The position numbers and the translations under genes were made by a program. A DNA stretch of 11,298 nt, from assembly GCA_900546675.1 (NCBI GenBank), contig URDQ01000062.1, positions 1-11,298 on the forward strand. The letters are read 5' to 3'. The stretch is from an uncultured Porphyromonas sp. GTDB taxonomy: Bacteria > Bacteroidota > Bacteroidia > Bacteroidales > Porphyromonadaceae. Positions 1 to 6,062 of this stretch are shown piece by piece. Within the stretch, counting starts at the first letter, position 1, and every line of letters starts with the position of its first letter. A model generated the notes under the pieces. That model saw nothing but the letters and a program-made list of their open reading frames with translations. It was not told where the DNA came from and made no database searches.

Positions 1-18
1 TCACTCTGCAAACTTAAA

Positions 19-45
19 GTAGGGACGCACGGTCTGTGCGTCCGT
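19..45 (+). repeat. Palindromic hairpin repeat, copy 1
   Basis: Arms GGACGCAC (23-30) and GTGCGTCC (36-43) form a perfect 8-bp stem around the 5-base loop GGTCT. The 27-base unit matches copy 2 (81-107, opposite strand) at 25 positions, and the two differences are the two members of a single base pair. It resembles dispersed REP-like palindromic repeats of bacterial intergenic DNA; that class is inferred, since only two copies are visible here. Confidence 0.75.
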
Positions 46-80
46 CCCCGTTAAATCAGAATGATGTAACCTGTGACACA

Positions 81-107
81 ACGGACGCTCAGACCGAGCG
101 TCCCTAC
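81..107 (-). repeat. Palindromic hairpin repeat, copy 2 (inverted)
   Basis: Arms GGACGCTC (83-90) and GAGCGTCC (96-103) flank the loop AGACC, which is the reverse complement of the copy 1 loop. This unit is therefore the same element inserted or maintained in the opposite orientation, 35 bases away. Together the two copies could also pair with each other as one long imperfect hairpin. Short open frames crossing this region on both strands simply translate the repeat and have no other coding support. Confidence 0.75.
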
Positions 108-155
108 AAATCGTTACTCGTCTTGATATCCTACAATCGACAGTCTCCATTTTCG

Positions 156-163
156 TATCTTTG
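156..163 (+). promoter_or_regulatory. Putative recR promoter, -7 element
   Basis: TATCTTTG fits the Bacteroidota sigma-ABfr -7 consensus TAnnTTTG and ends 17 bases before the recR ATG, implying a very short leader. I see no convincing -33 TTTG/TTG at the usual distance of about 19-21 bases, so the call rests on the -7 box and its position. Confidence 0.5.
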
Positions 164-180
164 TGGCGACCGACTAAACT

Positions 181-798
181 ATGAAAGATCAGTACCCCTC
201 CCAATGGCTCGAGCGTGCCGTAGATCAGCTCTCCCTACTGCCTGGTATAGGGCGCAAGACTGCGATGCGTATGGCGCTACACCTGCTTCGTCAGCCGCCC
301 TCCTATGCACAGCATCTAGGGGAGGCGATCATAGACCTTCGCCAGAAGATCTGCTACTGCGAGCGATGCCACTGCATCAGCGACAGCCCGCTATGCGACA
401 TTTGCTCCGATCCGCAGCGGGACCAGAGCGTCGTCTGCGTCGTCGAGCAGGTGAAGGATGTCCTGACCATTGAGCAGACACACCGCTACAAAGGTCTGTA
501 CCACGTCTTGGGCGGGATCATCTCTCCGATAGACGGCATCACGCCAAACGACCTAGAGATCGAGTCGCTCTACGAGCGTGTCCAGGAGGAGCCTATCCGT
601 GAGGTGATCCTCGCTATACGCTCGACCCTAGAGGGCGACACGACCAACTACTATATATACAAGCGCTTGGAGTCTACGGGTGTGCTGGTCTCGCTCATCG
701 CACGGGGTATCTCTATCGGCGATGAGATCGAGTATGCCGACGAGGTGACGCTCGGGAGCGCCATCGCAAATCGAACCCCCTTTGACCAAGTGAAGTAA
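181..798 (+). CDS. recR: Recombination mediator protein RecR
   Basis: The 205-residue protein has the full RecR layout and is close to the usual length of about 200. A helix-hairpin-helix lies at about 18-36 (LLPGIGRKTA), followed by a C4 zinc finger with C60, C63, C72 and C75, and a Toprim domain from about 84 (VCVVEQVKDVLTIEQT, then GGIISPIDGITPNDL). The segment LAIRSTLEGDTTNYYI is the conserved stretch near the end of Toprim. In known systems RecR works with RecO (and RecF) to load RecA onto SSB-coated single-stranded DNA at gaps and stalled forks in the cytoplasm. The start at 181 is firm because an in-frame TAA lies at 175-177. It is followed 8 bases later by ligA, suggesting cotranscription of two DNA-repair genes. 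No recO or recF is in the window. Confidence 0.96.
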   Translation: MKDQYPSQWLERAVDQLSLLPGIGRKTAMRMALHLLRQPPSYAQHLGEAIIDLRQKICYCERCHCISDSPLCDICSDPQRDQSVVCVVEQVKDVLTIEQTHRYKGLYHVLGGIISPIDGITPNDLEIESLYERVQEEPIREVILAIRSTLEGDTTNYYIYKRLESTGVLVSLIARGISIGDEIEYADEVTLGSAIANRTPFDQVK

Positions 799-806
799 CT
801 CCCCCT

Positions 807-2846
807 ATGACACGCAATAATACAGAGCTAGAGATAGAGCAACTGCGCAAGACAATCGAGCAGCACAACCGCGCTTACTACCTAGACAATGCTCCGACCA
901 TAAGCGATGCGGACTACGATGCGCTGATGCAGCGGCTCCTCACGTTGGAGGCGGAGCACCCAGAGTTGGCAGACCCGACTTCGCCCTCTCTCCGTGTGGG
1001 ACGGGATCGAAACGATGCTTTCGTTCAGGTGGCGCACGAGCGACCGATGCTTTCGCTCTCGAATACATACAACTACGATGAGATCGCTGAGCTCTGCGAG
1101 CGTACCGACACGCTCCTAGCTACGGACGATGTGCCGTGGGTGGCGGAGATGAAGTATGACGGCTCCTCCATCTCGCTAATCTACGAGGAGGGTGTGCTGG
1201 CGCGTGCCGTGACGCGTGGCGACGGGACGCTCGGAGATGACGTGACGGTCAATGTGCGGACGATCCAGTCGGTGCCGCTACGTCTGCGCCCCGTTGCGGG
1301 GCATCCCGACTACACGACGGGGCGCATCGAGGTGCGGGGCGAAGTGCTACTGCCCTTCAAGGAGTTCGAAAGGCTCAATGGGGAGCGTGCGGCTGAGGGC
1401 GAAGCGCCTTTTGCCAATCCTCGCAATGCGGCTGCGGGTACGCTCAAGACGCTCAATAGTCGTGTCGTGGCGCAGCGTCGTCTGCTCTGCATCTGCTACT
1501 ATCTCTATGCGCTAGATGATGAGACTCGTCTGCCGGATAGTTACTATGAGCGTATGCAGCTCCTGAAGGAGATGGGCTTTGATACGGGCGTCGCACCATT
1601 TAGAAGTAGCGACCTGTCGGCACTATACCATTATATAGACGAGTGGGACGTACAGCGGGGCAATCTGCCCTACGCCACAGACGGCATCGTCCTCAAGGTG
1701 GACAGTCTCGCACAGCAACGCGCGCTCGGCAATACGGCGAAGTCGCCACGTTGGGCTTTCGCCTACAAGTATCAGCCAGAGAATGCGCGCGCGGAGCTTC
1801 TCTCGGTGGACTATCAGGTGGGGCGCTCGGGGATTGTCACGCCTGTCGCCAATGTGGAGCCGGTCCTCATCTCGGGGACGGTGGTGCGTCGCGCCACGCT
1901 GCACAACGAGGAGTTCATCAAGAGCCTCGACCTGCACTACCATGACTACGTATACATAGAGAAGGGCGGCGAGATCATCCCTAAGATCACCGCTGTGGAG
2001 ACCAGTCTCAGACGACCCGAGGCGGAGCCTGTACGACTACCGGAGCGTTGTCCCGCTTGTGGTGCGCCACTCCAGCAGGTCGATGGCTCGGTGGGTTATT
2101 ACTGCGTCAACAGCTACGCCTGCCCGCCACAGATTATGGGGCGCATCGAGCACTACTGCACACGACGAGCTGCCGACATCAACGTGGGCCCTGAGACGAT
2201 CGATGCGCTCTTTGACAGACATCTTATCGAAAACATCGACGACCTCTACAAGCTCACAGCTAGCGACTTGGCGCAGCTGCCGAACTTTAAGGAAAAGTCG
2301 ATCAACAACCTCCTCGCCAGCATCGATCAGTCGAAGAGTCGTCCCTTCGCTCGCCTGCTCTACGGCATCGGGATCCGCTATGTAGGCGAGGGGACAGCGA
2401 AGACGCTGGCACGACACTTCCAGAGCATCGACCAACTAGCTCAGGCGACCGACTACGAGCTGCAAGCCCTGCCCGATGTAGGGCCGAAGATAGCCGAGCA
2501 GGTCGTTTACTTCTTCTCTCTGGAGCGCAACCAGCAGTTGATCGCAGAGCTACAGCGCTGTGGTGTGATCCTAGAGGAGCGTAGCGAGGAGACGATCGAT
2601 GCGCCTCAGTCCAACCGCCTCGAAGGCGAGCGGATCGTTATCTCCGGGAGCTTCACCCAGCACAGCCGTGACGAGTACAAGCAGCTCATCGAGCAGCATG
2701 GCGGCGTCAACGTGGGGAGCATCTCGGGCCGTACGACCTTCGTCCTGATGGGTAGCGATATGGGTCCCTCGAAGCGTGCCAAAGCTGAGCAACTTGGCAT
2801 CCAGCTCGTCACGGAGGAGGAGTTTCTCGCTCGTCTTAACTCTTAG
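807..2846 (+). CDS. ligA: NAD+-dependent DNA ligase LigA
   Basis: This ligase seals nicks between Okazaki fragments and during repair, using NAD+ as AMP donor. The 679 residues show the complete domain order. An Ia domain (about 8-70, with the HNRAYYLDNAPTISDADYD segment that contacts NAD+) precedes an adenylation domain with the nucleophile K116 in EMKYDG. Further signatures are TRGDGTLGDDVT, the EVRGEV motif, FANPRNAAAGTL and TDGIVLKVD. An OB fold (about 325-405) is followed by a zinc finger with C415, C418, C433 and C439, whose spacing matches the E. coli enzyme. A helix-hairpin-helix domain spans about 450-595 and a BRCT domain runs from about 603 to the end (GERIVISGSF, then FVLMGSDMGPSKRAKAEQLG). 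Nothing is truncated. It sits 8 bases after recR with no promoter visible between them, so it is probably the second gene of that transcript. Confidence 0.98.
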   Translation: MTRNNTELEIEQLRKTIEQHNRAYYLDNAPTISDADYDALMQRLLTLEAEHPELADPTSPSLRVGRDRNDAFVQVAHERPMLSLSNTYNYDEIAELCERTDTLLATDDVPWVAEMKYDGSSISLIYEEGVLARAVTRGDGTLGDDVTVNVRTIQSVPLRLRPVAGHPDYTTGRIEVRGEVLLPFKEFERLNGERAAEGEAPFANPRNAAAGTLKTLNSRVVAQRRLLCICYYLYALDDETRLPDSYYERMQLLKEMGFDTGVAPFRSSDLSALYHYIDEWDVQRGNLPYATDGIVLKVDSLAQQRALGNTAKSPRWAFAYKYQPENARAELLSVDYQVGRSGIVTPVANVEPVLISGTVVRRATLHNEEFIKSLDLHYHDYVYIEKGGEIIPKITAVETSLRRPEAEPVRLPERCPACGAPLQQVDGSVGYYCVNSYACPPQIMGRIEHYCTRRAADINVGPETIDALFDRHLIENIDDLYKLTASDLAQLPNFKEKSINNLLASIDQSKSRPFARLLYGIGIRYVGEGTAKTLARHFQSIDQLAQATDYELQALPDVGPKIAEQVVYFFSLERNQQLIAELQRCGVILEERSEETIDAPQSNRLEGERIVISGSFTQHSRDEYKQLIEQHGGVNVGSISGRTTFVLMGSDMGPSKRAKAEQLGIQLVTEEEFLARLNS

Positions 2847-2869
2847 TCGCTAGGTGCGGTTCGTGTGAT

Positions 2870-4228
2870 ATGAGCTGGAGTACGTACTACCGAAGCTGTC
2901 GGGCGCACTACGGGCCTTTGCTGCGTCTGGGTCTGCCCGTGATCATCGGACAAGTGGGGCTGATCCTCGTGGGCTTTGCGGACAATGTGATGGTGAGCCA
3001 CCACAGTCTAGACGAGCTGGCGGCTGCTTCCTTTGTCAATAACTTTCTCAATCTATCGATCATCTTCGGGATGGGCTTCTCCTATGGTTTGACACCGCTG
3101 GTGGCGACCAATAAGGAGTGGGGACGCTCCGATCAGGTGGCGCACTACTTAGGGCATAGCTTCCTGCTCAACCTTTTGATCGCTCTCCTAATCGGTGGAG
3201 GGCTGCTGCTCCTCGAAGGGAGTCTAGGGCTGTTCAATCTCCCCGATGAGCTACACGCCATAGCCCTACCCTACTATCGTATCCAGATCGTGGGCTTTAT
3301 GGTGGTGATGCTCTTCAATACGTTCAAGCAGTACACCGAAGGGATGGGAGATACGCAGATCCCAATGTATATCACCCTAGCGGGCAATGTGTTAAACATC
3401 GGACTCAACTACCTCCTCATCTATGGCAAAGGGGGCTTCCCCGAGTGGGGCTTGTATGGTGCTGGCATCGCAACGCTGATCAGCCGTGTGGCGATGCTGC
3501 AGGCGATCGTTGCTGTGACCGCTCTGCTACCGCGCTACCGTGAGATCCTGAAGCAGTTGCGACGCTTGCACTGGTCGTGGAGGGAGGGGCTAGTACCACT
3601 GCTACGACTCGGCACGCCCGTAGCTCTGCAGATGGGTATGGAGGCAGCCTCCTTTTCCGTAGCGGTCATTTTGGTGGCTCGGATTGGCACCTCAGCTTTG
3701 GCAGCGCATCAGATCATAGCGACAGTTAGTACACTCGGCTTTATGGTCTACTACGGCATCGGAGCAGCCACGGCGATACGTAGCAGCACGCTTCTAGCAC
3801 AAGGAGAGCGACGAGAGACCCGTCGTGTGGCCAGTGCGGGCGTCTACCTCTGTCTCTTTGTGGCAGCGGTTATGATGCCACTCTTGGTCCTATTTCGTGA
3901 GCCCGTGGTACGCCTCTTCAATGCCGATCTCTCGGTCGCTGAGGCCACTTACCTAGCGCTCATCCCGCTCTGCCTCTACCAGATAGGCGATGCGCTACAG
4001 ATCATCTACGCTAATGCACTCAGAGGGATCAGTCGTGTAGCGATACTAGCACCAGCTGCTGCTCTGTGTCACCTGATTGTGGCGCCAACTATGGCGTGGC
4101 TCTTCGGCTTTAACATCGGGCTGCATGGCGCTCCCTTGCAATTGATGGGTATCTGGTTCGCCTTCCCCGTAAGCTTGACGCTCTTGGGACTCATCCTTCG
4201 GTATTCATTCCAACGGGCGACTAGATAG
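2870..4228 (+). CDS. MATE-family multidrug/metabolite efflux transporter
   Basis: The 452-residue hydrophobic protein has roughly twelve membrane segments, the usual size for MATE antiporters, which export cationic drugs or metabolites in exchange for Na+ or H+. Family signatures occur in both halves: GFADNVMVS near 35-43, EGMGDTQIPMYI at 157-168, NVLNIGLNYLLIYG at 173-186, LYGAGIATL at 195-203, GMEAASF at 256-262 and SALAAHQI at 275-282. D38, E258 and D374 are acidic residues inside membrane segments at positions resembling the cation-binding residues of NorM-type proteins; this is my alignment by eye. Substrate and coupling ion cannot be read from sequence. It begins 23 bases after ligA, has no obvious promoter of its own, and is followed by a strong terminator, so it probably ends the recR-ligA transcript. 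Confidence 0.93.
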   Translation: MSWSTYYRSCRAHYGPLLRLGLPVIIGQVGLILVGFADNVMVSHHSLDELAAASFVNNFLNLSIIFGMGFSYGLTPLVATNKEWGRSDQVAHYLGHSFLLNLLIALLIGGGLLLLEGSLGLFNLPDELHAIALPYYRIQIVGFMVVMLFNTFKQYTEGMGDTQIPMYITLAGNVLNIGLNYLLIYGKGGFPEWGLYGAGIATLISRVAMLQAIVAVTALLPRYREILKQLRRLHWSWREGLVPLLRLGTPVALQMGMEAASFSVAVILVARIGTSALAAHQIIATVSTLGFMVYYGIGAATAIRSSTLLAQGERRETRRVASAGVYLCLFVAAVMMPLLVLFREPVVRLFNADLSVAEATYLALIPLCLYQIGDALQIIYANALRGISRVAILAPAAALCHLIVAPTMAWLFGFNIGLHGAPLQLMGIWFAFPVSLTLLGLILRYSFQRATR

Positions 4229-4250
4229 CAGGGGAGTGATAGTTATGACG

Positions 4251-4289
4251 AGAGGGGTAGACTCTGCATGGAGTCTACCCCTCTTTTTT
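4251..4289 (+). terminator. Rho-independent terminator after the MATE gene
   Basis: Arms AGAGGGGTAGACTC (4251-4264) and GAGTCTACCCCTCT (4271-4284) form a perfect 14-bp stem around a 6-base loop. A run of six T (4284-4289, its first base pairing in the stem) follows immediately. It lies 22 bases past the MATE stop codon and separates this unit from the convergent hup gene. The T-run is only on the + side, so it should mainly stop rightward transcription. Confidence 0.93.
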
Positions 4290-4349
4290 GTAGATACACT
4301 TCGCAAGGGCGATAGCACTCCCGAAGGTATCGATGTGCGTAGCTAGTGC

Positions 4350-4622
4350 TTACTTCTTGTTGATGTCTAGAGCTGTGCTAGGCTTAAACTTGATAGACTT
4401 GCTAGCCTTGATTTGGATCGACTTGCCCGTCTGAGGGTTGATGCCCTTGCGAGCAGCACGCTCAGAAACGTAGAATGAGCCAAAGCCTACGAGTGAAAGG
4501 CGCTCACCCTTCTTCATCTCCTCGTGGATGGTCTCTACCATGGCTTCATAGACAGCCTTTGTGTCCTTCTGAGTTAGCTGAGCCTTATCGGCAACAGTCT
4601 TGATGAAATCTGTCTTGTTCAT
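4350..4622 (-). CDS. hup: HU-family nucleoid-associated DNA-binding protein
   Basis: The 90-residue protein is full length for the HU/IHF family. It shows the N-terminal helices starting MNKTDFIKTVADKA, the core GFGSF at 46-50, and the DNA-intercalating beta-arm around 54-75 with RKGINPQTGK, including the conserved NPQTG and its proline (P63). The tail IKFKPSTALDINKK closes the fold. HU dimers bend and compact DNA with little sequence preference and assist replication, repair and recombination. The arm has Ile at 61 where many HU proteins have Arg (RxGRNPxTG). The gene points toward the MATE gene and has its own promoter about 125 bases upstream. HU versus a specialised IHF-like paralogue cannot be settled here. 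Confidence 0.95.
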   Translation of the reverse strand: MNKTDFIKTVADKAQLTQKDTKAVYEAMVETIHEEMKKGERLSLVGFGSFYVSERAARKGINPQTGKSIQIKASKSIKFKPSTALDINKK

Positions 4623-4624
4623 AG

Positions 4625-4638
4625 ATAAACTTGTTTAT
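4625..4638 (-). promoter_or_regulatory. Inverted repeat at the hup translation start
   Basis: ATAAAC, TT and GTTTAT form a perfect 6-base inverted repeat ending two bases before the hup start codon. In the mRNA it could fold as a 5-bp A/U stem with a CAAG loop over the ribosome entry site. The stem is weak, so a role in translation or autoregulation is only a suggestion. The upstream leader also holds a small hairpin, CCTAT/ATAGG at 4670-4682. Confidence 0.35.
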
Positions 4639-4746
4639 GATTAGTGATAAATTTGTCCTGTATGTAGATCCTATCGAATAGGTCTGACGGCTTGCTGAGT
4701 AGCTCTCTAGAGTCACTCTGTCAGTCGTTCAGTTCTATTCACGCTC

Positions 4747-4776
4747 CAAAGATAGTAGTTTTTTCGTTCTCTGCAA
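4747..4776 (-). promoter_or_regulatory. hup promoter (-33/-7)
   Basis: On the minus strand TATCTTTG (4754 down to 4747) matches TAnnTTTG exactly. A TTG (4776 down to 4774) lies 19 bases upstream, as expected for the Bacteroidota -33 element. Transcription would start near 4740 and give a leader of roughly 115-120 bases before the hup ATG. Confidence 0.65.
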
Positions 4777-4909
4777 CTATTTTGGGAGAAAAATCGCTCA
4801 ATATGCTCTTATTGAGAGTCATTTTGCGGCTTAATCGAGGGATATCGTTCGTTTTTGCTTCTCTTTGATTGACGCTCCCCCACCTCTCTTGAGTAACCCA
4901 TCGTGCCAT

Positions 4910-4936
4910 CGTGAGGAGAAATTGGGGCTCCTCACG
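4910..4936. repeat. Intergenic inverted repeat
   Basis: CGTGAGGAG (4910-4918) and CTCCTCACG (4928-4936) form a perfect 9-bp stem with a 9-base loop. The right arm overlaps the first unit of the 22-base repeat at 4932. It lies inside the hup-pspC divergent region, more than 100 bases from either promoter, and has no T-run, so it is not a terminator. Confidence 0.5.
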
Positions 4937-4975
4937 TAGCAAATCGCAAATCCCCACGTGGAGATTGAGTCGTAC
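4932..4975 (+). repeat. Two-unit copy of the 22-base ACGT repeat
   Basis: Two ACGT cores (4934 and 4956) are exactly 22 bases apart; the second sits in a perfect CCACGTGG. The 30 bases from 4932 match the first 30 bases of the downstream array (from 11015) at 25 positions, including an exact 15-base run ending in CCCCACGTGG. It lies between the divergent hup and pspC promoters, which would suit a binding site, but function is unknown. Confidence 0.65.
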
Positions 4976-5036
4976 TCGAGATACAAGCCATCAGATACGC
5001 TATAGTTCGTCTGTCTACTAAGTCTAGAACTTTTCG

Positions 5037-5044
5037 TACATTTG
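5037..5044 (+). promoter_or_regulatory. Putative promoter of the pspC-marR-acyl-CoA synthetase unit, -7 element
   Basis: TACATTTG matches TAnnTTTG and lies 81 bases before the pspC ATG. No clear TTTG is seen about 20 bases upstream. The predicted start near 5050 would place the 5062-5082 hairpin in the leader. Confidence 0.55.
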
Positions 5045-5061
5045 TAGCTGAACCAGCGTAG

Positions 5062-5082
5062 CTTAGGTTGTTCAAACCTAAG
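5062..5082 (+). promoter_or_regulatory. Stem-loop in the pspC leader
   Basis: CTTAGGTT (5062-5069) pairs with AACCTAAG (5075-5082) around a 5-base loop. No T-run follows, so it is not an intrinsic terminator. Its place near the predicted 5' end of the transcript suggests mRNA stabilisation or regulation, which is inference only. Confidence 0.45.
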
Positions 5083-5125
5083 AGACTGACGACAGACTTA
5101 TCAATTAAAACCAACCAATACAGCT

Positions 5126-5329
5126 ATGGCTAACAACAAGAGACTCTATCGCTCTCACGAAGCGTGGATAGGAGGTGTATGCGGTGGCATCGCAGACTAC
5201 TTCGGATGGGATCCGACGATCGTACGACTCATCTACTTACTGCTCACCTTCACAACTGGTTTTGCGGGCATCCCTATCTACATCCTCTTGTGGATCTTCG
5301 TGCCACTAGAGCGTTATAGCAACTATTAA
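5126..5329 (+). CDS. Small PspC-domain membrane protein
   Basis: The 67-residue protein is essentially one PspC domain. RLYRSHEAWIGGVCGGIADY (6-25) followed by FGWDPTIVRLIYLLLTF is the family pattern. A hydrophobic span from about 34 to 59 (one or two membrane passes) ends in the typical FVPLE. In Proteobacteria PspC is a membrane sensor that works with PspB/PspA in the phage-shock envelope-stress response. Stand-alone short versions are common in Bacteroidota and their role is less clear. No pspA or pspB is nearby. It is the first gene after the promoter at 5037 and lies 21 bases before the marR-type gene, so the two are probably cotranscribed. Confidence 0.88.
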   Translation: MANNKRLYRSHEAWIGGVCGGIADYFGWDPTIVRLIYLLLTFTTGFAGIPIYILLWIFVPLERYSNY

Positions 5330-5350
5330 AGGCCTTTAGTACATAGCACG

Positions 5351-6010
5351 ATGAGTTACCCATTACTACATGAGCTACTCGACCTAGTCGAGAGGTACGA
5401 AGAGTTTCGTGGGAATGCTGAGCAGTCGATGAGCAACTTTTTGCGCTTTGCCGATCAGTCCCTTGAGCAGCAGAAAGGCTCCGAAGAGCCTAAGACGGGG
5501 ATGCGTAGTCAAGCGTTTCTCAATACGATGATCGCTCGTGACATAAGCTTCGTCTACCGATATATGCGCTGCCTCGTTCGTAAAGCAATCAAAGACACCC
5601 CCTTACAGACCATCGATGAGTACTCTTACCTCATCACACTTATGGCAAAGGGGGAGATGACCAAGACCGAGCTCAACAACTACAATGTGGTCGAAAAGAC
5701 CTCCGGCAGTGAGATCATCCGTCGTCTACTCAAGGGGGGGCTGATCTCGCAAACGCGCAATCTACAAGATAGGCGTAGCTTACTCCTTAACATCACCCCT
5801 AAGGGGCGAGAGGTGGTCAAGGAGCTACTCCCTCGCATGCAGCAGAGTAGCGATATACTCCTACGAGATCTATCGTGGGATCAGAAGATCTTCCTACACT
5901 CGCTCCATGAGCAGCTCTACGAGAGCAATCATCCACTCTTCCTCAACGAGCGAGATACGGATCTGACAGAGCTACTAGAGAAGGAGACTATCGATCACAA
6001 TGCCCGCTGA
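5351..6010 (+). CDS. MarR-family winged-helix transcriptional regulator
   Basis: A winged-helix domain occupies about 88-160 of 219 residues: TIDEYSYLITLMAKGEMTKT, then a recognition helix around 116-128 (KTSGSEIIRRLLK), then a wing with the hallmark DRRS (140-143) and LNITPKGREV. MarR proteins dimerise and usually repress nearby genes until a small ligand binds. The N-terminal part of about 85 residues is longer than in compact MarR proteins of 140-150 and should add to the helical dimer region. The C-terminal tail is rich in acidic residues. Sitting between pspC and an acyl-CoA synthetase gene, it may control this unit in response to fatty acids or acyl-CoA; that ligand is a guess from context. 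Confidence 0.82.
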   Translation: MSYPLLHELLDLVERYEEFRGNAEQSMSNFLRFADQSLEQQKGSEEPKTGMRSQAFLNTMIARDISFVYRYMRCLVRKAIKDTPLQTIDEYSYLITLMAKGEMTKTELNNYNVVEKTSGSEIIRRLLKGGLISQTRNLQDRRSLLLNITPKGREVVKELLPRMQQSSDILLRDLSWDQKIFLHSLHEQLYESNHPLFLNERDTDLTELLEKETIDHNAR

Positions 6011-6020
6011 CAGGTAGGAT

Positions 6021-6055
6021 TCTCTAATCTCTAACTTCTAACCTCTAGCCTCTAT
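6021..6055 (+). repeat. Five 7-base tandem repeats before the acyl-CoA synthetase gene
   Basis: Five consecutive heptamers read TCTCTAA, TCTCTAA, CTTCTAA, CCTCTAG and CCTCTAT, with consensus YCTCTAA. They fill most of the 52-base gap between the marR-type stop and the ATG at 6063, ending 7 bases before it. The stretch is almost free of G on this strand and would be an unstructured pyrimidine-rich leader. Confidence 0.7.
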
Positions 6056-6062
6056 CTAGACT

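Noticed and set aside
1..204. Small open frames on both strands over the left end
   Set aside because: They translate the hairpin repeats, overlap recR and its promoter, and have no recognisable domain.
1623..2435. Long open frames opposite to ligA
   Set aside because: They are antisense shadows of a high-GC gene with intact LigA motifs on the + strand.
5062..5082. Attenuator-type terminator before pspC
   Set aside because: No U-run follows the stem and no leader peptide or alternative fold was evident.
4739..5114. Two short leftward open frames upstream of hup
   Set aside because: They cover the hup promoter, repeats and the pspC promoter, have no family resemblance and unlikely composition; treated as chance.
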